Shown in pieces: positions 1 to 7,006 of a stretch of DNA of 32,653 nucleotides (its first letter is position 1; each line of letters begins with the position of its first letter). The DNA lies in NCBI RefSeq assembly GCF_022760955.1, contig NZ_JAKTNU010000018.1:1-32653 (forward strand), in the 5' to 3' direction. The notes below the pieces were generated by a model. That model ran no database searches. It was given only the letters and a program-made list of their open reading frames with translations, and was not told the DNA's origin. This DNA is from Thermus neutrinimicus. Lineage in GTDB: Bacteria > Deinococcota > Deinococci > Deinococcales > Thermaceae. Made by a program: the position numbers and the translations under genes.

Positions 1-555
1 CACAAAACCCTACACATAATTCCTTACACGACCCAACGTTCCCTCTCCAGGAAAAAAAAGGGGAGTAACCGCTACAGGAAGGCCAAGCTACGATTAGCCA
101 AACTGCACCGAAAGATTGCGGACCAACGTAAAGACTTCCACCACAAGCTAGCGAGGAAGCTGGTAAACACTTACGGCACCATCGTTCATGAAGACCTAAA
201 CATCTCTGCTCTCTCGCGTACCCCTATAGCCAAAGGGGTATATGACGCAGGATGGGCACAGTTCCTACATATCCTTGCCTACAAAGCGGCGGAGGCTGGT
301 AGGCGGGTCATAGGGGTAGATCCCCGATACACAAGCCAGGATTGTCCAGTTTGCGGCCACCGGGAGAGGCGTCCCCTATGGGTGCGGGAGTACACCTGCC
401 CCAGTTGCGGGACACCCCTTCACCGGGACGTGGCCGCGGCGCAAAACATCCTGGCTAAGGCCTGGTTCACGGGCGTAGCCCGTACCTTGTCGGGGCCTTC
501 AGGGGAAACCCTGGTCACGGGCGTAGCCCGTATCTTGGGAAGCCCCGGACTATGA
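1..555 (+). CDS. tnpB: RNA-guided nuclease-type transposon protein TnpB (IS200/IS605 OrfB), 5' end outside window
   Basis: Reading frame 1 is open from the first base to the TGA at 553-555, giving 184 codons with no start codon, so the gene begins upstream of the window. The basic helical stretch (RSLSRKKKGSNRYRKAK), the RuvC-II motif HEDLNIS with its catalytic Glu (codons 61-71), the CPVCG...CPSCG zinc ribbon, and the RuvC-III motif HRDVAAAQNIL are diagnostic of TnpB. The first RuvC Asp should lie upstream. In this family TnpB is a guide-RNA-directed DNA nuclease encoded by the transposon. The tail carries a duplicated TGVAR(T/I)L peptide that coincides with DNA hairpins. The segment is visibly AT-richer than the genes that follow, consistent with a mobile origin. 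Integrity of the whole gene cannot be judged here. Confidence 0.93.
   Translation, partial: HKTLHIIPYTTQRSLSRKKKGSNRYRKAKLRLAKLHRKIADQRKDFHHKLARKLVNTYGTIVHEDLNISALSRTPIAKGVYDAGWAQFLHILAYKAAEAGRRVIGVDPRYTSQDCPVCGHRERRPLWVREYTCPSCGTPLHRDVAAAQNILAKAWFTGVARTLSGPSGETLVTGVARILGSPGL
467..532 (+). repeat. 18-nt direct repeat, each copy a hairpin, inside tnpB 3' end
   Basis: Bases 467-484 and 515-532 are identical (tcacgggcgtagcccgta), 48 nt apart. Each contains a perfect stem of six base pairs with a gta loop, at 469-483 and 517-531. They encode the repeated TGVAR peptide. Their position at the 3' end of tnpB is where the non-coding guide-RNA scaffold of these elements is usually found. Confidence 0.85.
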
Positions 556-572
556 GTCCGGGAAGTCGTCAC
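544..572 (+). mobile_element. IS200/IS605-type right-end palindrome
   Basis: Bases 544-551 (cccggact) pair perfectly with 555-562 (agtccggg) around an atg loop, and the tnpB stop codon lies in the loop region. Subterminal hairpins just past tnpB are the right-end signals recognised by the transposase of this family. The element probably ends a few bases later, around the gtcac at 568-572. That boundary is inferred and was not checked against an empty site. Confidence 0.6.
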
Positions 573-593
573 GCGGTAGGATAGAGGCCATAT

Positions 594-1691
594 ATGACGG
601 AGGGGTTAAAGGTTATCCTTCTGGCATGCCTCCTTTTCCCCGTGGGGATCCTGCCCTCCCGGGGCCAGGGAGGAGACCTTCTCCTCAGGGTGCTCCTTAA
701 GGAGGTGCCGGAGGGCCAAGAGGTGTCCCTTCTCCTGCCGGAGGCCCTAGGGCCGGTGCGGGCCAGGGGGGAGGCCCAGGGGGTCTGGGTGGAGGGCAGG
801 GTCCAACCCTTTTGGGAGTTTCCCGGGCCCTATTTCCGCCTGGATGGGCGCACCTATAGGGGTGGGGTGCGCCTTCTTGTCCAGGGGGGAAGGCTTTTGG
901 TGGTGAACCAGGTCCTTTTGGAGGATTACCTCCTCGGCGTCCTCCCCGCGGAGATGCCCGAGGGCTTTCCCCAGGAGGCCTTGAAGGCCCAGGCGGTGGT
1001 GGCCCGGACCTTCGCCGTGAACCGCTCCAATCCCCGGGCCCCTTACGACCTTTGCGCCAGCGAGATCTGCCAGGTCTACTTGGGCTTGGCCGTGGAAACC
1101 CCTAGGCACAGCGAGGCGGTGAGGGCTACCCGGGGTAAGGTCTTAAGCCACGGGGGAAAGGCCATTTCCGCCCTGTACCACGCCGACTCCGGGGGTATGA
1201 CCGCGGGGAGCGAGGAGGTCTTTGGGAAGGCCCTGCCCTATTTGCGGCCGAGGCCGGACCCCTACGCCCGGGGTCCCAAAAGCCAGTGGCAGCTTGCCGT
1301 GAGCCCAAAGGGTGCGGTGGCGGCGTTGAAGGCCATGGGCCTTGCCCCCCAGGCCGGCTCCCCTGGGGATCCCCCGGTGGTGCTGGAGCGGAGCCCCTCG
1401 GGCAGGGTGTGGCGCCTGCGGCTACTGGGGGTGGAGGTAGAGGGTCCCGAGGCCCAACGGCTGGTGCGGAACCTGGGCCTGCCTTCGGCCTTGGTGGAGT
1501 TTAGGGGCTGGCAGGCGGAGGGCCGGGGGGCAGGGCACGGGGTGGGGCTTTCCCAGTGGGGGGCCAAGGGCATGGCGGAGGCGGGGTACGGGTACCGGGA
1601 GATCCTTGGGCATTACTTCCCTGGCACCTTCCTCTCCGACCTTTTGCTGGGGGGGGTTTCTGGCCTCGAGGGGGCCTGGGCCGCCAGGTAG
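594..1691 (+). CDS. SpoIID/LytB-domain exported protein (probable peptidoglycan lytic transglycosylase)
   Basis: The 365-residue product begins with a signal-peptide-like stretch (residues 6-24, hydrophobic LKVILLACLLFPVGIL). A SpoIID/LytB domain follows: VLPAEMPEGFP with the family's candidate catalytic Glu, EALKAQAVVARTFA, YHADSGG, and the C-terminal GHGVGLSQWGAKGMAEAGY and ILGHYFPGT motifs. In sporulating bacteria SpoIID cleaves glycan strands at sites without stem peptides. Thermus does not sporulate, so a general role in wall or septum remodelling is inferred. ATG 594 is preceded by a purine-rich ggatagagg. The gene starts only about 20 nt beyond the transposon end, so its native promoter may have been displaced. 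Confidence 0.88.
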   Translation: MTEGLKVILLACLLFPVGILPSRGQGGDLLLRVLLKEVPEGQEVSLLLPEALGPVRARGEAQGVWVEGRVQPFWEFPGPYFRLDGRTYRGGVRLLVQGGRLLVVNQVLLEDYLLGVLPAEMPEGFPQEALKAQAVVARTFAVNRSNPRAPYDLCASEICQVYLGLAVETPRHSEAVRATRGKVLSHGGKAISALYHADSGGMTAGSEEVFGKALPYLRPRPDPYARGPKSQWQLAVSPKGAVAALKAMGLAPQAGSPGDPPVVLERSPSGRVWRLRLLGVEVEGPEAQRLVRNLGLPSALVEFRGWQAEGRGAGHGVGLSQWGAKGMAEAGYGYREILGHYFPGTFLSDLLLGGVSGLEGAWAAR

Positions 1692-1713
1692 CCTCCCCCA
1701 TTCCCTAAGGCCC

Positions 1714-2160
1714 ATGCTGATCCCCACCCCCATCGGTCCCTTGTGGCTCGAGGTGAGCCCCAGGGGGGTACGGCTTTTGCAGCCCGTCCTTTTCCCCCGG
1801 GGCCTCGAGGCCAGGGGACCCTTGGCGGAAAGGGTACGGGAGCGGGTCCTGGCCTACTTCGCCGGGGAGAAGCCCGACTTTTTGGATATCCCCCTGGACT
1901 ACACGGGGCTTTCCCCCAAGCGGGTGGCCCTTTACGAGAGGGTGCGCCGCATCCCCTACGGGGGCAGGGAAAGCTATGGGAGCCTGGCGCGGGAGCTTTC
2001 CCTTTCCCCCAGGGCGGTGGGGGCGGGGATGCGGGCCTCGCCCTTTTTCCTCCTGGTGCCCGCCCACCGGGTGATCCACGCCGACGGGCGGCTTGGGGGG
2101 TTTGCCGGGCAGGAGGGGCTTAAGGCCTGGCTCCTGCGCTTTGAAGGGGCCTGGCCCTAG
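1714..2160 (+). CDS. Alkyltransferase-like (ATL) DNA-lesion-binding protein
   Basis: A start at ATG 1714, preceded by ctaagg, gives 148 residues. A longer in-frame extension to 1606 would overlap the previous gene and has no family match. The C-terminal half has the O6-alkylguanine-DNA alkyltransferase fold motifs RIPYGGRESYGSLA (about 79-92) and SPRAVGAGM (99-106). The active-site motif PCHRV reads PAHRV, with Ala at residue 117 in place of the alkyl-accepting Cys. ATL proteins bind O6-alkylguanine without removing the alkyl group and hand the lesion to nucleotide excision repair. A Thermus thermophilus ATL with the same Cys-to-Ala change is known. The gene converges on the amylase gene and their stop codons share the bases CTAG (2157-2160). 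Confidence 0.92.
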   Translation: MLIPTPIGPLWLEVSPRGVRLLQPVLFPRGLEARGPLAERVRERVLAYFAGEKPDFLDIPLDYTGLSPKRVALYERVRRIPYGGRESYGSLARELSLSPRAVGAGMRASPFFLLVPAHRVIHADGRLGGFAGQEGLKAWLLRFEGAWP

Positions 2161-3584
2161 ACCTCCACCCAGACGGCCAGGGAAAAGGGGGGAAGCTCGG
2201 GCCCGCAAAGGCGCCCTCCCGCCGGGGTGCAGGTTTTCCCAGAGAGGAGGTCCATGGCCTTTGCCCCACGAGGCAGGGCGCCATGCAGGGGAAAGTCCTG
2301 ACGGAAGGGCTCGGAGGAGGCGTTCACCACCACCAGGTAGGGCCCCCGGGTGAAGGCCAGATGCCCGTCCACGGCATAGACCCGCTGGTAAGGGGCGGTG
2401 CGGAGCTCGGGGTGCTCCCGGCGTAGCTGGGCCAGGCGCCGCACGGCTTGGCGGATCTCCTCCTTCCAGCGGGCCTGGTCCCAGACCATGCCTGCTCGGT
2501 TCTCCGGGTCATGGCCGCCCTCCATCCCCACCTCCTCCCCGTAGTAGACCGTGGGGTTCCCGGGCAGGAGGAAAAGGAGGGAAAGGGCCAGCTTAGCCCG
2601 CTCCACGCTTCCCCTAAGGAGGGTGAGGAGGCGGGGGGTGTCGTGGGAGGTGAGGAGGTTCATCTGGGCCCGCACCACCTCCGGGCGGTAACGGGTAAAG
2701 AGGTTTTCCAGGCGGTGGCTGAAGGCCAGGGCCTGCAAGGGCTCGATGCGCCCCAGGCCCGAGCGGGAGGATAGCTCCTGGTCCAGGACCTCGCCCCCCA
2801 CAAAGCCCAGGATGGCCCGGCTCAAGGGGTAGTTCATGGTGGCGTCGAACATGTCCCCCTGGAGCCAGGAGTCGGCCTCCTCCCAGATCTCCCCCACGAT
2901 GTAGGCCTCGGGGTTAGCCCCCTTGACCCTCCTGCGGAAGGCCCGCCAGAACTCGAGGTCGGGGATCTCGTTGGGCACGTCCAGCCGCCAGCCATCCGCG
3001 CCAAAGCGGATCCAGTGCTCCGCCACCTCCAGGAGGTACTCCCGCACCGCTGGGGTTTCCACCCGGAGCTTGGGGAGCTCGGGATTGCCCCACCAGGCCT
3101 CGTAGTTGGGATGGCGGCCATAGGGGTTCAGGGGGAAGCCCTTCACGTGGTACCAGTCCCGATAAGGGCTTTGTTCCCCGTTTTCCAGAAGGTGCTGGAA
3201 GGCGAAGAAGCCCCTCCCCGTGTGGTTGAAAACCCCGTCCAGGATAACCCGTATGCCGTGGGCGTGGGCTACTTCCAGGAGGTGCCTTAGGGCCGCGTTC
3301 CCCCCCAGGAGGGGATCCACCTGGAGGTAGTCCGTGGTGTGGTACCGGTGGTTGGCGGTGGAGGCGAAGATGGGGTTCAGGTAAAGGGCTTCCACCCCCA
3401 GGTCCTTGAGGTAGGGGATTTTCTCCGCCACGCCCCAGAGGGTCCCCCCCTTGAAGCCCCTGAGGGAGGGCGGCGCTTCCCAGGGCTCTAAGGGACCCGC
3501 TGGGGCGGGTTTTCCGGCAGGGCCAGCCCGGAAATAGCGGTCGGGAAAGATCTGGTAGAAGAAGGCGCCCTCGTACCAAACCAC
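2157..3584 (-). CDS. GH13 alpha-amylase-family glycosidase (neopullulanase/cyclomaltodextrinase-like)
   Basis: The 475-residue product carries the four conserved GH13 regions in order: DGVFNHTG, GWRLDVPNEI with the nucleophile Asp, EIWEEAD with the acid/base Glu, and TSHDTPR with the transition-state-stabilising Asp. It lacks a signal peptide and the extra N-terminal domain of some cyclomaltodextrinases, so it is a short intracellular maltodextrin-type hydrolase. Exact substrate specificity cannot be read from sequence. The start is GTG 3584. A TACACT -10-like box (3597-3592) lies 7 nt upstream, suggesting a leaderless message. A TGTGA-N6-TCACA palindrome sits just beyond. The gene is divergent from gmk. 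Confidence 0.93.
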   Translation of the reverse strand: MVWYEGAFFYQIFPDRYFRAGPAGKPAPAGPLEPWEAPPSLRGFKGGTLWGVAEKIPYLKDLGVEALYLNPIFASTANHRYHTTDYLQVDPLLGGNAALRHLLEVAHAHGIRVILDGVFNHTGRGFFAFQHLLENGEQSPYRDWYHVKGFPLNPYGRHPNYEAWWGNPELPKLRVETPAVREYLLEVAEHWIRFGADGWRLDVPNEIPDLEFWRAFRRRVKGANPEAYIVGEIWEEADSWLQGDMFDATMNYPLSRAILGFVGGEVLDQELSSRSGLGRIEPLQALAFSHRLENLFTRYRPEVVRAQMNLLTSHDTPRLLTLLRGSVERAKLALSLLFLLPGNPTVYYGEEVGMEGGHDPENRAGMVWDQARWKEEIRQAVRRLAQLRREHPELRTAPYQRVYAVDGHLAFTRGPYLVVVNASSEPFRQDFPLHGALPRGAKAMDLLSGKTCTPAGGRLCGPELPPFSLAVWVEV

Positions 3585-3609
3585 GGGCCCAAGTGTACCA
3601 CGGAGGTAG

Positions 3610-3625
3610 TGTGATATAAATCACA
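3610..3625. promoter_or_regulatory. CRP-type palindrome TGTGA-N6-TCACA between amylase and gmk
   Basis: Bases 3610-3625 read TGTGA tataaa TCACA, an exact match to the classical CRP/FNR-superfamily cAMP-receptor half-sites. The site lies in the 93-nt divergent region, about 26 nt upstream of the amylase GTG and about 50 nt upstream of the likely gmk start. Control of the carbohydrate enzyme is the natural reading, but this is inferred. Confidence 0.5.
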
Positions 3626-3632
3626 AAAATCC

Positions 3633-3662
3633 TTGCCCTTCCAGGGGTGGCTCTGGTATCCT
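3633..3662 (+). promoter_or_regulatory. Probable sigma-A promoter of gmk operon
   Basis: TTGCCC at 3633-3638 and TATCCT at 3657-3662 are separated by 18 nt. The predicted transcript start falls near 3669, on or next to an in-frame GTG. Confidence 0.55.
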
Positions 3663-3677
3663 CCCGGGGTGAGGGGT

Positions 3678-4340
3678 ATGGAGGGGCGCCTCTTCGTCAT
3701 GACCGGGGCCAGCGGGGTGGGGAAGGGCACGGTGCGGGCCAAGGTGCTGGAGCGCACCCGCCTCTTCTACTCCATCTCCATGACCACCCGTCCCCCGCGT
3801 CCCGGGGAGCGGGATGGGGTGGACTACTACTTTGTGGATAGGGCCGCCTTTGAGGCTTTGCTGGGGGAGGGGGGGTTTTTGGAGCACGCGGAGTACGTGG
3901 GGCACCTGTACGGCACCCCGAAGGCGCCGGTGGAGCGGGCCTTGGCCCGAGGGGAGGATGTCCTCCTGGAGATCGAGGTACAAGGCGCCTTGCAGGTAAA
4001 GGAGAAGATGCCCGAGGCGGTCCTCATCTTCCTCCTGCCCCCTTCCCTTTCCGAGCTGAAGCGGCGCCTGGTCTACCGGGGCAAGGACGCCCCGGAGAAG
4101 ATAGAGAAGCGGCTGGAGCAGGCGGAGTGGGAGATCCGAAACGCCCACCTCTTTGACTACGTGATCGTGAACGATGTGCTGGAGGAGGCGGTGGCCGATT
4201 TCCTGGCCATCCTCACCGCGGAGAGGCGGCGCACCCAAAGGATGGGCGCTGCCTTGGAGAAGGCCCTGAAGCGGGATAGGGACCTGGAGGCTGAGCTGGA
4301 CGAGATTCTGCGGAGGAGCTATGGCGGAACCCGGGATTGA
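3678..4340 (+). CDS. gmk: Guanylate kinase
   Basis: Converts GMP to GDP with ATP in the cytoplasm. The 220-residue protein has the P-loop GASGVGKGT (10-18), the GMP-binding region [37 protein letters not shown], and a C-terminal lid and adenine-binding region ([11 protein letters not shown]). Length is normal for the family. ATG 3678 is chosen, but GTG 3669, three codons upstream, lies 6 nt after the TATCCT box and would suit a leaderless message, so the exact start is open. The last 20 nt overlap rpoZ, which suggests translational coupling. The pairing gmk-rpoZ is widely conserved. Confidence 0.95.
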   Translation: MEGRLFVMTGASGVGKGTVRAKVLERTRLFYSISMTTRPPRPGERDGVDYYFVDRAAFEALLGEGGFLEHAEYVGHLYGTPKAPVERALARGEDVLLEIEVQGALQVKEKMPEAVLIFLLPPSLSELKRRLVYRGKDAPEKIEKRLEQAEWEIRNAHLFDYVIVNDVLEEAVADFLAILTAERRRTQRMGAALEKALKRDRDLEAELDEILRRSYGGTRD

Positions 4341-4620
4341 CAAGCTTTTTGGCATGGTGGATTCCAAGTACCGGCTCACCGTGGTGGTGGCCAAGCGGGC
4401 GGAGCAGCTTCTCCGCCACCGGTTTAAGAACACGGTTTTGGAGCCGGAGGAGAGGCCCAAGATGCGGACCCTCGAGGGGATCCTGGACGACCCCAACCCC
4501 GTCACCTGGGCCATGAAGGAGGTGCTCACGGGCAGGCTGGTCTTTGGGGAAAACCTGGTGCCCGAGGACCGCCTGCAGAGGGAGATGGAACGCCTTTACC
4601 CGGTGGAAGAGGAGGAGTAG
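4321..4620 (+). CDS. rpoZ: DNA-directed RNA polymerase omega subunit
   Basis: The 99-residue product has the omega-subunit motifs [24 protein letters not shown] (wrapping around the beta' C-terminus in the family) and a Thermus-type C-terminal extension ending in acidic residues. It assists assembly and stability of RNA polymerase. ATG 4321 lies inside the end of gmk (20-nt overlap) behind a ggagg (4313-4317). The stop is immediately followed by the GTG of coaBC with no spacer. Confidence 0.95.
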   Translation: MAEPGIDKLFGMVDSKYRLTVVVAKRAEQLLRHRFKNTVLEPEERPKMRTLEGILDDPNPVTWAMKEVLTGRLVFGENLVPEDRLQREMERLYPVEEEE

Positions 4621-5811
4621 GTGGCCCGGGTCCTGGTGGCGGTGACGGGGGGGGTGGCGGCCATCAAGGCCCCCCACCTCCTCCGCCTTCTCAGGGGCCA
4701 GGGCCACGAGGTGCGGGTCCTGGCCACCCCCAGGGCCCTGGAGTTCATCACCCCCCTTTCCCTGGCGGTGGCCGCCGGAGGGGAGGTGGCCACGGAGGAG
4801 GCCTGGTTCAGGCCCGATGGCCGTGCCCTGCACATAGAGCTGGCGCGTTGGGCGGAGGTGGTTTTGGTGGCTCCCGCCACCGCCGACGCCATGGCCAAGG
4901 CGGCCCTGGGCCTGGCCGACGATCTCCTTTCCGCCACGCTCCTGGCAGGGGCCAAGCGGGTGGCCTGGGCCCCGGCCATGAACGAGGCCATGTGGCTTTC
5001 CCCCAAGACCCAGGAGCATGCCCGGACCCTCGAGGCCATGGGCCATGCCCTCTTAGGCCCTGCCCACGGGCCCTTGGCGGCGGTGGGGGAGGGGGAGGGA
5101 TGGGGGCGGATGCTGGAGCCCGAGGAGCTGGTGGAGAGGCTTCAAGCCCTCCTCACCCCCAAGGACCTCGTGGGCCTCAGGCTTCTGGTGTCCGCTGGCC
5201 CCACCCGGGAGTACCTGGACCCCGTGCGCTACCTTTCCAACCCTTCCTCGGGCCGTATGGGCTACGCCGTGGCCGAGGCCGCCCGGGACCGGGGGGCGGA
5301 GGTGGTGCTGGTTTCCGGCCCCACGGCCCTGCCCGACCCTTGGGGGGTGGAGGTGGTGCGGGTGGAAAGCGCCTTGGAGATGCGGGAGGCCATTCTAGGG
5401 CGCTATTCCTGGGCCCAGGTGGTGGTGATGGCGGCGGCGGTGGCCGACTACCGTCCGGCGGAGGTGAGCCGGGAGAAGGAGCCTAAGGCGGCGGCGGAGA
5501 GGGTCCTCCGCCTCGTGCCCAACCCCGATATCCTCAAGGAGCTGGGGGAAAACAAAGGGCCAAGGGTCCTGGTGGGCTTCGCCATGGAGACCGGGGAGGG
5601 CCTGGCGCGGGCCAAGGAGAAACTCCTCCGCAAGAACCTGGACCTCATCGTCCTCAACTGGGTGAACCGGGAAGGGGTGGGTTTCGGCAGCCTGGAGAAC
5701 CAGGTGGTCCTCCTCCTCCGGGATGGCCGGGTGCTGGAACTTCCGCGCATGCCAAAGCGGCAGGTGGCCCACCGTATACTGGACTTGGTTAAAGGGTTCT
5801 GGAAGGGTTAG
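4621..5811 (+). CDS. coaBC: Bifunctional phosphopantothenoylcysteine decarboxylase / phosphopantothenate-cysteine ligase
   Basis: Catalyses two consecutive steps of coenzyme A synthesis. The N-terminal CoaC (flavoprotein) part shows [32 protein letters not shown] with its catalytic His, and PAMNEAMW. The C-terminal CoaB part shows [44 protein letters not shown] and LVGFAMET. The 396-residue length is standard. The clamp region that in E. coli carries a reactive Cys (ACGDIGPGRM) here reads [14 protein letters not shown], and the whole protein contains no cysteine. The GTG start abuts the rpoZ stop. Confidence 0.94.
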   Translation: MARVLVAVTGGVAAIKAPHLLRLLRGQGHEVRVLATPRALEFITPLSLAVAAGGEVATEEAWFRPDGRALHIELARWAEVVLVAPATADAMAKAALGLADDLLSATLLAGAKRVAWAPAMNEAMWLSPKTQEHARTLEAMGHALLGPAHGPLAAVGEGEGWGRMLEPEELVERLQALLTPKDLVGLRLLVSAGPTREYLDPVRYLSNPSSGRMGYAVAEAARDRGAEVVLVSGPTALPDPWGVEVVRVESALEMREAILGRYSWAQVVVMAAAVADYRPAEVSREKEPKAAAERVLRLVPNPDILKELGENKGPRVLVGFAMETGEGLARAKEKLLRKNLDLIVLNWVNREGVGFGSLENQVVLLLRDGRVLELPRMPKRQVAHRILDLVKGFWKG

Positions 5812-5821
5812 AGGGGTGTCT

Positions 5822-6298
5822 ATGCGAAGCAAAGCGGAGCGGCACCGCGCCATTCAGGAGATCGTGAGCCGGGAGGAGATCGGCACGCAGAAGGAGCTGG
5901 TGGAGCGCCTGAGGCAGCTGGGTTTTGAGGTGACCCAGGCCACGGTGAGCCGGGACATCGCTGAGCTGAGGCTGGCCAGGGTTTCCCTGGGCAAAGGGCG
6001 GCACAAGTACGCCCTGCCCTCCATGGAGCTTCCCGAGGACGTTTACGAGGAGCTGAAGCGGCAGTTCGGCCTCTTCGTCAAGGATGTGGACCGGGGGGGG
6101 AATATCCTGGTGGTGAAGACGGCGGAGGGCCACGCCTCCGGCATCGCCCTTTTGCTGGACCGCCTCAAGCGGGACGAGATCGTGGGCACCCTGGCGGGGG
6201 AGGATACCATCCTGGTGGTGGCCCGGACCGAGGAGGAGGCGAGGGCCTTGGAGGAGGAGTTCGGAGAGCTCCTCGTGGCGGGGAAGACGCGCCTTTAG
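5822..6298 (+). CDS. argR: Arginine repressor ArgR
   Basis: This 158-residue transcription factor has an N-terminal winged-helix domain ([30 protein letters not shown], with the SRDI recognition element) and a C-terminal hexamerisation and arginine-binding domain. There the usual GTIAGDDT motif reads [12 protein letters not shown]. Family members repress arginine synthesis genes when arginine is bound. ATG 5822 follows gagggg at 5811-5816. An in-frame GTG at 5816 is a less likely start. No ARG-box could be assigned in the window. Confidence 0.93.
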   Translation: MRSKAERHRAIQEIVSREEIGTQKELVERLRQLGFEVTQATVSRDIAELRLARVSLGKGRHKYALPSMELPEDVYEELKRQFGLFVKDVDRGGNILVVKTAEGHASGIALLLDRLKRDEIVGTLAGEDTILVVARTEEEARALEEEFGELLVAGKTRL

Positions 6299-6304
6299 GC
6301 CCTG

Positions 6305-6916
6305 GTGCTGGAGCTTTTCCTGAAATCCTTCCTCACCCTCTTCGTGGTGGTGGACCCGGTGGGGCTGGTGCCGGTCTTTTTGGCCCTGGCCGGGGACCGT
6401 CCCCCCAGGAAGCAGGCCCAGATCGCCAGGAAGGCGGTGGTGGTGGCGGGGGGGCTCTTGGTCTCCTTTTTCTTCTTCGGGCAGGGGCTTTTGGGCTACC
6501 TGGGAATCAGCCTCGAGGCGTTGCGCATCGCCGGGGGCATCCTCCTCTTCCGCATCGCCACTGAGATGGTCTTTGCCCACCACGAGCGGGAAACGGAGGA
6601 GGAAAAGGATGAGGCCCGCCTCCGGGCGGATATCTCCGTCTTTCCCTTGGCCATCCCCTTGATCGCGGGCCCTGGGGCCTTGGCCAGCGTCCTCATCCTG
6701 GCCCTGGAGGCCCGGAGGGAACCCCTGGGCTTTGCCGTGGTCCTTTCCACGGTCTTTTTGGTCCTGGCCTTGGCCTACCTTTTCCTGCGGCTTGCTTTCC
6801 AGGTGCGCCGGGCCCTGGGGCGCACGGGGGTGAACGTGGTTACCCGGGTCTTGGGGATCCTCCTGGCCGCCCTGGCGGTGCAGTACGTGGCCGATGGGGT
6901 AAAAGCCCTTTTCTAG
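6305..6916 (+). CDS. MarC-family integral membrane protein
   Basis: The 203-residue protein has about six hydrophobic helices and the MarC/SNARE-associated-type signatures FVVVDPVGLVPVFLAL near the N-terminus and PLAIPLIAGPGALASVLIL in the middle. MarC proteins are conserved inner-membrane proteins of unknown transport role. The early link with multiple antibiotic resistance has not held up. GTG 6305 starts 6 nt after the argR stop, with only a weak ribosome site, so it is likely the last gene of the gmk-argR run. Confidence 0.88.
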   Translation: MLELFLKSFLTLFVVVDPVGLVPVFLALAGDRPPRKQAQIARKAVVVAGGLLVSFFFFGQGLLGYLGISLEALRIAGGILLFRIATEMVFAHHERETEEEKDEARLRADISVFPLAIPLIAGPGALASVLILALEARREPLGFAVVLSTVFLVLALAYLFLRLAFQVRRALGRTGVNVVTRVLGILLAALAVQYVADGVKALF

Positions 6917-6942
6917 CCCTTTGGGCCGCTAGGCCTCGCTAA

Positions 6943-7002
6943 CCCCTGGGGGAGGCCAGGGGGTTTAGCCCCACCCCTTACTCCCGGAAGGGGGCTTCCG
7001 GG
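6943..7002. terminator. Two stem-loops between convergent marC and recN
   Basis: Hairpin one: cccctgg (6943-6949) pairs with ccagggg (6956-6962), followed by a short gttt. Hairpin two: cccggaag (6983-6990) pairs perfectly with cttccggg (6995-7002) around gggg. They lie in the only gap between the two convergent genes and probably end both transcripts, although neither has a long U tract. Confidence 0.5.
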
Positions 7003-7006
7003 GGAT

